Part shown: positions 14,317 to 19,553 of the stretch, piece by piece
How the letters are laid out: every line of letters starts with the position of its first letter
How positions within the stretch are numbered: position 1 is the stretch's first letter
Source of the DNA: Dietzia timorensis
Lineage (GTDB): Bacteria > Actinomycetota > Actinomycetes > Mycobacteriales > Mycobacteriaceae
DNA length: 19,553 bases
NCBI RefSeq assembly: GCF_020742175.1
Contig: NZ_DYXM01000229.1
Location: 1 to 19,553 of the forward strand
Direction: 5' to 3'
Program-made: the position numbers and the translations under genes
Notes under the pieces: model-generated
The model's input: only the letters and a program-made list of their open reading frames with translations
The model's database searches: none
What the model was told of the DNA's origin: nothing

Positions 14317-15765
14317 GTGACTGATAGCGCGAATAGCCCAGCAAAGCCTCGTATCGCCAATGTTCTCGCCACAAGGTATGCGAGTGCCGACATGGCGCGG
14401 ATTTGGTCGGCCGAGAACAAGATTCGGCTCGAGCGGCAACTGTGGATCGCCGTGATGCGAGCGCAGTCCTCGCTCGGGTTGGATATCGCCGACGACGTCA
14501 TCGCCGACTATGAGGCCGTGATCGACCAGATCGACCTCGACTCGATCGCCGATCGCGAACGCGTGACCCGCCACGACGTGAAGGCGCGGATCGAGGAATT
14601 CAACGCGCTGGCCGGGCACGAGCACATCCATAAGGGGATGACGAGCCGCGACCTCACCGAGAATGTGGAGCAGCTGCAGCTGCGGCAGTCGCTGGAACTC
14701 GTACACGGGCGCGGCGTCGCGGCTGCGCGGCGACTCGCCGAGCGTGCAGTCGCCTACCGCGATCTCGTGATGGCCGGCCGTTCGCACAACGTCGCCGCCC
14801 AGGCCACGACGCTCGGCAAGCGCTTCGCCTCGGCTACCGAGGAACTCCTCATCGCCTTGCGACGCGTGCGGACCACCGCCGACAACCTCCCGCTGCGCGG
14901 AATCAAGGGGCCCATGGGCACCGCACAGGACATGTTGGATCTTTTTGACGGCGACGAGGCCAAACTGCAGGAGCTCGAAACGCTCGTCGCGCAGCACCTC
15001 GGATTCACTCAGGTCTTTAGTTCCGTGGGGCAGGTGTATCCGCGTTCGGTGGACCACGAGGTAGTCGGCGCGCTCGTGCATATGGGAGCGGCGGCGTCAT
15101 CCTGGGCCCACACCGTGCGCCTGATGGCGGGAAACGAAACGGTGACCGAGGGCTTCAAGCCGGGGCAGGTCGGCTCGTCTGCGATGCCACACAAGATGAA
15201 TGCACGTTCGTGCGAGCGGATCAACGGGATGCAGGTCGTGCTGCGCGGCTACCAGTCGATGGTGTCGGAGCTGGCCGGCGCCCAGTGGAACGAGGGCGAC
15301 GTGTTCTGCTCCGTGGTGCGGCGTGTCGCGCTTCCAGACGCGTTCTTCACGCTCGAAGGGCAGTACGAAACCTTTCTCACGGTGCTCGAGGAATTCGGCG
15401 CCTACCCGGCGGTGATCGACAAGGAGCTCCAGCGCTACCTGCCGTTCCTCGCGACGACGAAGGTGCTCATGGCGTCCGTGCGGGCAGGAGTCGGGCGCGA
15501 GACCGCGCACGAGGCGATCAAGGAGAACGCGGTCGCTGTCGCGCTGGCGATGCGCGAGGAAGGGCGCGAACCCGACCTGATAGAACGGCTCGCTGCCGAC
15601 GACCGTATTCCGCTCGACAAGGACCAGCTCGAGGCTGAACTGGCGCAGAAGGACGCGTTCGTCGGCGCGGCCGGATCGCAGACCGATGCGGTTGTGGCTC
15701 AGGTCGCCGACCTCGTCGAACAGTACCCGGACGCTGCGCTGTACAGCCCGGGCGAAATTTTCTAG
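14317..15765 (+). CDS. purB: Adenylosuccinate lyase
   Basis: 482 aa. It cleaves SAICAR to AICAR plus fumarate, and adenylosuccinate to AMP plus fumarate (fumarase/aspartase superfamily, homotetramer). Visible are the N-terminal Y-A-S-A-D-M-A-R-I-W segment, TRHDVKARIEEF (about 87-98), the KGMTSRDLTENVEQLQ region, the AGRSHNVAAQATTLGKR segment, and the signature loop GSSAMPHKMNAR (about 286-297) with the catalytic Ser. Length fits the actinobacterial form. The start is GTG 14317, 7 nt after a -10 box. A strong terminator hairpin follows. It is separated from purC by three non-purine genes. Confidence 0.97.
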   Translation: MTDSANSPAKPRIANVLATRYASADMARIWSAENKIRLERQLWIAVMRAQSSLGLDIADDVIADYEAVIDQIDLDSIADRERVTRHDVKARIEEFNALAGHEHIHKGMTSRDLTENVEQLQLRQSLELVHGRGVAAARRLAERAVAYRDLVMAGRSHNVAAQATTLGKRFASATEELLIALRRVRTTADNLPLRGIKGPMGTAQDMLDLFDGDEAKLQELETLVAQHLGFTQVFSSVGQVYPRSVDHEVVGALVHMGAAASSWAHTVRLMAGNETVTEGFKPGQVGSSAMPHKMNARSCERINGMQVVLRGYQSMVSELAGAQWNEGDVFCSVVRRVALPDAFFTLEGQYETFLTVLEEFGAYPAVIDKELQRYLPFLATTKVLMASVRAGVGRETAHEAIKENAVAVALAMREEGREPDLIERLAADDRIPLDKDQLEAELAQKDAFVGAAGSQTDAVVAQVADLVEQYPDAALYSPGEIF

Positions 15766-15776
15766 CGCGCCTCGTG

Positions 15777-15805
15777 GCGCCTTCGCTTTCGGGCCGCGAA
15801 GGCGC
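15777..15805 (+). terminator. Rho-independent-type terminator after purB
   Basis: GCGCCTTCGC (15777-15786), a nine-base loop, GCGAAGGCGC (15796-15805): a perfect 10-bp stem starting 12 bases after the stop codon, followed by TGGGCTTTG with a short T run. A competing small hairpin GCGCC-TCGT-GGCGC (15767-15780) shares the left arm. Confidence 0.7.
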
Positions 15806-15872
15806 TGGGCTTTGCGTGTGCACGGAGCGCAGGGAGCAGTGCGCGCGGGAACCGAGTGGGTTCGGTCTACGT

Positions 15873-17255
15873 TCAGGCGGGCTCGGCTGAGTTCCGACGT
15901 GGCGTATTCGGCGTCCACTCGAATTTTTCGGGTTCGCTCGGATCCGGACGAACCGACCAGCCGTCGGGAGAGCCGTTGATTCTGTTGTGATGCGCGCGGC
16001 ACACGAGAAGCAGGTTTGCGAGCGTGGTTCGTCCGCCGTCATTCCAGGGTTTTAGGTGGTGTACCTGGCACCTCACCGCGGGTTCGTCACAGCCGGGGAA
16101 CCGGCAGCCATCGGCTTGGGCGTAGAGCACCAGGCGTTGGATCGCGTCGGCGAACCGGGAATCGGCGTTTTTGGTGTCGGGGTCGATCTCGTCGATCCGG
16201 AACAAGCGCTCGCGGCCGGCGACCCGTGTGGATAGATAGCTGGGACCGCCAGAGGCCATGTCGAGAGCATCGCGTACCGACACGACGGCGCCGGAATTAG
16301 TCGACACGAGCGTGCCGAGATTGGTCCAATCTCCCGGGCCGAGGCGGATGACGATCGAAGCGACCCGGGTGGTGCGGGACGACGCGTGCGTGTCCGCCGG
16401 TGTATCGGTATCGGTATCGGCAGGGGCTTGGGCCTGAGCCGTGTCTGATGCGCTGGACGGTTCGTCGGTGGTGGCGAGATGGTCGAGGAGTAGATCGTGG
16501 AACGCCTGCTCGTGGCTGAGGTCCTCGGGGACCCGGCCCTCCTTCGCTGCATCTTCGGCCTGCTTCGCGCGTAGCGAGCTCGCCTGCGCCGACAGCCCTC
16601 CGAGTAAAGAGCGAGTTCCCGGGGTGACGTTGAGAACGAGCTTGGACATGCCGTCGGTTTGTTGACCGTAAAGTCGCGCCGCCCGGGCCGCGCGCTGCTG
16701 CGCCTGCCGATCCTTGCCGTCGGAGGAGAGCTTGGGGCTGAGTGAGGTTTGTACTTCCTGCTTGAGGGTGGCGGCGGACTTCGTGCTTGCTCGGCGCACG
16801 ATACGTTCTTCGGTGTTATCGAGAACGGCACTGTCGAGGAGGTCTTCGTAGGGTTCGCGTGCTGACGCGATGGCGCGGGCTTGAATCGCGGTGATCTGTA
16901 GGTCGATAAACGCGCGGCCGGCGATGGTGTCGACGAGATCGAAGGTATCCAGCCGGGTGTGCGCCTGGGGCCTGCTGCAACCCGTCGCCTCGGAGAGTCC
17001 AGCGGCGATTCTGGTGCGGGAACGGTTCAGTGCGTTCTCCGATGCGGCGAAATGCCCGGCGTGAAGCACCGCCGCGACTTCCGCGCGGCGGGCGATCAAC
17101 TCGATTTCACGAGCGACGGAGAACCGTTCGTTGTCGCCGAGCCAGCCCCTCGCGGGCGCCAACGTCGCGCACACGTCGGCGAGTGCCTCGCTCGCTCGGT
17201 GTACGAGGGGGACCGGGTTCTCGTGGAGCGTCGCGTCATCGGGGATGTCGTCCAT
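15873..17255 (-). CDS. DUF222 / HNH endonuclease-like protein
   Basis: 460 aa. The N-terminal DUF222 region (about 10-300) is mostly helical; a Thr/Asp/Ala-rich linker follows (about 255-290), and the C-terminal HNH domain runs about 384-426: CRFPGC, VHHLKPW, GGRTTLANLLLVCRAHHNRIN, containing the zinc Cys pairs and the HNH His/Asn. Genes of this type are abundant in actinobacteria and include the REP13E12-type repeats of M. tuberculosis; their cellular role is poorly defined. The start is ATG 17255, because TAGTGT sits 7 nt upstream and the open frame before it reads as Arg/His/Pro-rich non-coding sequence. It lies opposite to purB and converges on it. Confidence 0.9.
   Translation of the reverse strand: MDDIPDDATLHENPVPLVHRASEALADVCATLAPARGWLGDNERFSVAREIELIARRAEVAAVLHAGHFAASENALNRSRTRIAAGLSEATGCSRPQAHTRLDTFDLVDTIAGRAFIDLQITAIQARAIASAREPYEDLLDSAVLDNTEERIVRRASTKSAATLKQEVQTSLSPKLSSDGKDRQAQQRAARAARLYGQQTDGMSKLVLNVTPGTRSLLGGLSAQASSLRAKQAEDAAKEGRVPEDLSHEQAFHDLLLDHLATTDEPSSASDTAQAQAPADTDTDTPADTHASSRTTRVASIVIRLGPGDWTNLGTLVSTNSGAVVSVRDALDMASGGPSYLSTRVAGRERLFRIDEIDPDTKNADSRFADAIQRLVLYAQADGCRFPGCDEPAVRCQVHHLKPWNDGGRTTLANLLLVCRAHHNRINGSPDGWSVRPDPSEPEKFEWTPNTPRRNSAEPA
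16403..16420 (-). repeat. Three hexanucleotide repeats in the DUF222/HNH linker
   Basis: TATCGG is repeated three times on the + strand, encoding alternating Asp-Thr in the linker. Changes in copy number would keep the frame. Confidence 0.6.
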
Positions 17256-17262
17256 GCCCGCC

Positions 17263-17268
17263 ACACTA
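17263..17268 (-). promoter_or_regulatory. -10 box for leaderless transcription of the DUF222/HNH gene
   Basis: The minus strand reads TAGTGT, then seven bases, then ATG 17255. This, and the loss of protein-like sequence upstream, sets the start. Confidence 0.45.
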
Positions 17269-17440
17269 TGAGGCGGCACCGAAAGTCCCGCCGCGAAACC
17301 TGCAGCGAAATCAACCGCTGTGGATACCGGCCCGGTCTGTGGATTGCGGGGAGACCAACCGGTCAAGGGGTGTCGTCCGGTGCGGCTCGTCCGTCCGGGG
17401 TCTTGTGGCCAACAGTCCTGACAATCGCGACTTTGATGGG

Positions 17441-17989
17441 CTATAGGGGTAGCGACACCGGATAGATGCCCGTGGACGTGAGGAACGTCGCGACGGCGAT
17501 GGCGATCGAGGCAGCCCCGCCGAGCACGAGCGCGCCCCACTTCGCCAAGGTGTTGGGAATCGAGTTACTTGTTCTGGTCGCCGAGGCGGGCTTCGCCGCC
17601 TCCGTCCGTGGGCGCGTTTTCACGGCGACCGCGGAAGTCGATTCGCCAGGCGACAACGAAGGCTTGTGCACGACAGGTTGCGGCGGGTGCGGCTTGTTCT
17701 TCGCCGAGGCCACGCCCCACCACACCGCAGACGTGACGGCAAGTGCCACCGACCAGTAGACAGTCGAACCACGGAAGACCTCGTCGCCGAACACTGAGTA
17801 GTGGGTGGTGAAGCGAGCGACGATCGCGCCGACAAGGGCAAGGATCGTGGACGGCAGGCCCGCGCTCTCGCGGAGACGCGGTACGAGCACGACCACGAGG
17901 AGCAGGATCGCCGCGACGCAGATAGCCAGCGTCGCGAACCCCGTCATCAGGAAATTAATGGCGCCAGAAGGGCCGTCAAGCAGACTCAC
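17441..17989 (-). CDS. Orphan membrane protein of unknown function
   Basis: 182 aa. Probable membrane helices lie at about 15-37, 45-62, 77-94 and 150-172. Between the third and fourth is a polar, Pro/Lys/Ser-rich loop (about 95-148). No enzyme motif is visible. The start is GTG 17989, 7 nt after TATCGT, with no ribosome site. It lies in the same direction as the DUF222/HNH gene, 185 bp upstream of that gene's start, and is divergent from the lipase gene. I do not recognise the family. Confidence 0.8.
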   Translation of the reverse strand: MSLLDGPSGAINFLMTGFATLAICVAAILLLVVVLVPRLRESAGLPSTILALVGAIVARFTTHYSVFGDEVFRGSTVYWSVALAVTSAVWWGVASAKNKPHPPQPVVHKPSLSPGESTSAVAVKTRPRTEAAKPASATRTSNSIPNTLAKWGALVLGGAASIAIAVATFLTSTGIYPVSLPL

Positions 17990-17996
17990 ACCGGCG

Positions 17997-18002
17997 ACGA
18001 TA
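17997..18002 (-). promoter_or_regulatory. -10 box for leaderless transcription of the membrane-protein gene
   Basis: The minus strand reads TATCGT, then seven bases, then GTG 17989. Confidence 0.5.
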
Positions 18003-18116
18003 TTCTCCGATGCTGGCAGCTTCGCAGATGATCGCTGAGAGACCGGTGATAGTAGGGCAGGAATTTCGGGCGCCGTATGGTCAGGTGAAAGCGGCGTCCG
18101 ACGTCATGGGTGGGGC

Positions 18117-18122
18117 TACTGT
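18117..18122 (+). promoter_or_regulatory. -10 box for leaderless transcription of the lipase gene
   Basis: TACTGT is followed by six bases and ATG 18129. A GTG at 18123 touches the box directly and would not fit a start site 6-7 nt downstream, so ATG 18129 is preferred. Confidence 0.5.
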
Positions 18123-18128
18123 GTGGGA

Positions 18129-19034
18129 ATGACGTACCTCCCCAGCATCGACAGCATGGCTTCGGAACCTTGGAACGCCGGCGAGCCCGGCGCGGACGCA
18201 GGCGCGGGCACCTTGTTCGGCAGGTCGTTTCCGGCGCGCGGTACCGAGCGCGCCGCGCTGCTGCTTGTGCACGGGTTCGGCGAGCACCACGGACGCTACG
18301 CGCGGCAGATCGAGCATCTCGCCGAGGCAGGGGTCACCGTATTCGCGTTCGATCTTCCCGGGCACGGGCGCTCCTCGGGCCGGAGCGCAGTCGCCGACGT
18401 GAACGCCTTGGTCGGCACGGTGCACACGGCGCTCCTGCGCGTGGCCGAATACGCGCGGGAACGCTCGATCCCGGTCGGGATGATGGGCCATTCGATGGGA
18501 GGCCTGCTTGCAGCCGCGACCGCGGTGCGCGTGCCGGGCGCCGTCGACGGGATGTTCCTGTCCTCGCCCGCGCTGCTCGTCGGAGCCGGATACCCGGAGT
18601 GGTACAAAAATCTTGGCAATCTGCTTGCGGCGCTGGCGCCGTGGGCGCCAGCATCCACTTTGGACCCATCGGGGATCAGCAGGATCGAGGAATACGTGAA
18701 GGACTATTCCGGCGACCCTCTCATATTCCATAAGCCCGTTCCCGCGTTGACGGCGGCGACGATGTTGTCTGCCGGCGAGTCGACGCGCGCACAGGCGGGA
18801 ACCATATCGATTCCCACGAGGATCATCCACGGAACGGAAGATTCCGTGGCCGACATCGCCGGTTCGCGCGAGTTCGCCGCGCTGTCCGCGGCCGCGAGAG
18901 AGCGCGCCGGACTGACCCCGACGGTGACGCTTACCGAGTTCCCCGGCGCCTTCCACGAGATCTTCAATGACCTCGACGCCGATGCCGCCTACATCCAACT
19001 CGACGAATGGTTGGACGAGCTCTTCGACGCATAA
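18129..19034 (+). CDS. Monoacylglycerol lipase-like alpha/beta hydrolase
   Basis: 301 aa. A serine hydrolase of the lysophospholipase/monoacylglycerol lipase group (Hydrolase_4), like M. tuberculosis Rv0183. Visible are the oxyanion-site LLVHGFGEHHGRY (about 45-57), DLPGHGRSSG, the nucleophile elbow GHSMGG (Ser 122), the lid region (about 155-215), HGTEDSVAD with Asp 238, and FPGAFHEIFND with His 276. Relatives release fatty acids from monoacylglycerols; no signal peptide is visible. The first 30 residues are acidic and Gly-rich. It is divergent from the membrane-protein gene and followed by a hairpin and purC. Confidence 0.93.
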   Translation: MTYLPSIDSMASEPWNAGEPGADAGAGTLFGRSFPARGTERAALLLVHGFGEHHGRYARQIEHLAEAGVTVFAFDLPGHGRSSGRSAVADVNALVGTVHTALLRVAEYARERSIPVGMMGHSMGGLLAAATAVRVPGAVDGMFLSSPALLVGAGYPEWYKNLGNLLAALAPWAPASTLDPSGISRIEEYVKDYSGDPLIFHKPVPALTAATMLSAGESTRAQAGTISIPTRIIHGTEDSVADIAGSREFAALSAAARERAGLTPTVTLTEFPGAFHEIFNDLDADAAYIQLDEWLDELFDA

Positions 19035-19037
19035 CCC

Positions 19038-19061
19038 GGCGGGCTGCCGAGGCCTCCCGCC
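19038..19061 (+). terminator. GC-rich symmetric hairpin after the lipase gene
   Basis: GGCGGG, CT, GCC, GA, GGC, CT, CCCGCC: nine base pairs with one symmetric internal loop. It begins three bases after the stop codon. There is no T-run; purC has its own -10 box downstream. Confidence 0.6.
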
Positions 19062-19088
19062 GTGCGCGGACGGGCGTGACGGAAGACG

Positions 19089-19094
19089 TAGGCT
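19089..19094 (+). promoter_or_regulatory. -10 box for leaderless purC transcription
   Basis: TAGGCT is followed by seven bases and ATG 19102. No ribosome site is visible. Confidence 0.55.
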
Positions 19095-19101
19095 GGTCGG
19101 C

Positions 19102-19553
19102 ATGCGCGCGCAATTAACTGACTATCGACATCTCGGCGGCGGCAAGGTCCGCGAACTCTACGAAATCGATGCGGATACTCTGCTGCTGGTAGCTACGGAC
19201 CGCATCTCGGCGTACGACCATATCCTGCCCTCGCCGATCCCCGACAAGGGACGCGTGTTGACGGCGATGAGCTTCTTTTTCTTCGATGCGTTGGGCGTGC
19301 CCAACCATCTCGCGGGCCCTGCGGACGACGAACGGATCCCCGCCGATGTCCTCGGCAGGTCGATGGTCGTGCGCAAGCTCGACATGGCCTCTGCGGAATG
19401 TGTGGCGCGCGGATACCTCACCGGATCCGGGCTGGTCGAGTACCGCGACCGCGGAACGGTGTGTGGCATCGAATTGCCGGATGGGCTGACGGAGGCGAGC
19501 CGGTTGCCCGAGCCGATCTTCACGCCGGCGACCAAGGCCGAACAAGGCGAGCA
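19102..19553 (+). CDS. purC: SAICAR synthetase (phosphoribosylaminoimidazole-succinocarboxamide synthase), partial
   Basis: The first 150 codons are present; the gene runs off the right edge without a stop. It joins CAIR and aspartate with ATP to form SAICAR, the substrate of PurB. Visible are the GGGKVRELYEI phosphate-binding start (about 12-22), LLLVATDRISAYDHILPSPIPDKGRVL (about 28-54, two adjoining segments), RSMVVRKLDM with the ECVARGYLTGSG motif, and PEPIFTPATKAEQGE at the break. The start ATG 19102 follows a -10 box at 7 nt. Confidence 0.97.
   Translation, partial: MRAQLTDYRHLGGGKVRELYEIDADTLLLVATDRISAYDHILPSPIPDKGRVLTAMSFFFFDALGVPNHLAGPADDERIPADVLGRSMVVRKLDMASAECVARGYLTGSGLVEYRDRGTVCGIELPDGLTEASRLPEPIFTPATKAEQGE

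Noticed and set aside
13909..15081. A 390-codon minus-strand frame opposite the acyl-CoA synthetase and purB
   Set aside because: It spans two well-supported + strand genes and the purB promoter, and shows no protein family features.
9046..15765. A single purine operon from the TetR gene to purB under TetR control
   Set aside because: purD and purB have their own -10 boxes, a hairpin follows purD, and the acyl-CoA synthetase has its own operator-like region.
17256..17540. Upstream extension of the DUF222/HNH reading frame
   Set aside because: The added residues are Arg/His/Pro-rich, overlap the end of the membrane-protein gene, and lie upstream of a well-placed -10 box.
1..19553. CRISPR array, integrase, transposase or phage genes
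   Set aside because: No regular spaced repeats, no recombinase or transposase motifs and no terminal inverted repeats were seen; the DUF222/HNH gene alone is not evidence of a mobile element.

Overview
The window reads as chromosomal DNA of a mycolic-acid actinobacterium (order Mycobacteriales: the Mycobacterium / Rhodococcus / Gordonia / Dietzia / Hoyosella neighbourhood). Four things point there: the end of an Mce operon with two Mce-associated membrane proteins, a convergent otsA, an actinobacterial ThrE-type exporter, and a DUF222/HNH endonuclease. G+C is high, GTG starts are frequent, and several genes have a TANNNT -10 box 6-7 nt before the start codon, the layout of leaderless transcripts common in this group. 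The genus cannot be fixed from the sequence alone.

Layout. 1-3314 (+): the end of an mce operon. It holds the tail of the preceding Mce protein (probably MceE), mceF, and two Mce-associated membrane proteins, all joined by 4-nt stop/start overlaps. 3336-6853 (-): otsA (trehalose-6-phosphate synthase), a small acidic protein, and a ThrE-family amino-acid exporter. From memory, the convergent mce/otsA pair matches the M. tuberculosis mce4-otsA locus, so a sterol-import (Mce4-type) operon is the best guess. 7090-7165 (+): tRNA-Thr(TGT). 7361-8106 (-): an 87-aa protein of unknown function and a HIT-family hydrolase. 8120-9033: about 0.9 kb in which I see no convincing gene. 9046-9792 (+): a TetR regulator. 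9848-15765 (+): purD, a class I/II aminotransferase, a medium-chain-type acyl-CoA synthetase and purB. 15873-17989 (-): a DUF222/HNH endonuclease and an orphan membrane protein. 18129-19034 (+): a monoacylglycerol-lipase-like hydrolase. 19102 to the end (+): purC, cut by the window edge.

How the genes relate. The mce block is one translationally coupled unit that completes a lipid importer at the cell envelope. OtsA makes the precursor of trehalose, the carrier sugar for mycolates in these bacteria. purD, purB and purC catalyse three steps of de novo purine synthesis, but they are not one tight operon: each has its own -10 box at its start codon, and lipid and amino-acid genes lie between them. 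GC-rich hairpins without T-runs follow thrE, purD, the lipase and the 7.2-kb convergent junction. The purB hairpin has only a short T run.

I found no complete mobile element, CRISPR array or secretion/defence island. The points most worth checking are the shared leaderless-promoter pattern, the symmetric palindrome over the tRNA-Thr -10 box, the paired palindromes before the acyl-CoA synthetase, the empty 0.9 kb before the TetR gene, and the charged low-complexity insertions in the Mce-associated proteins.
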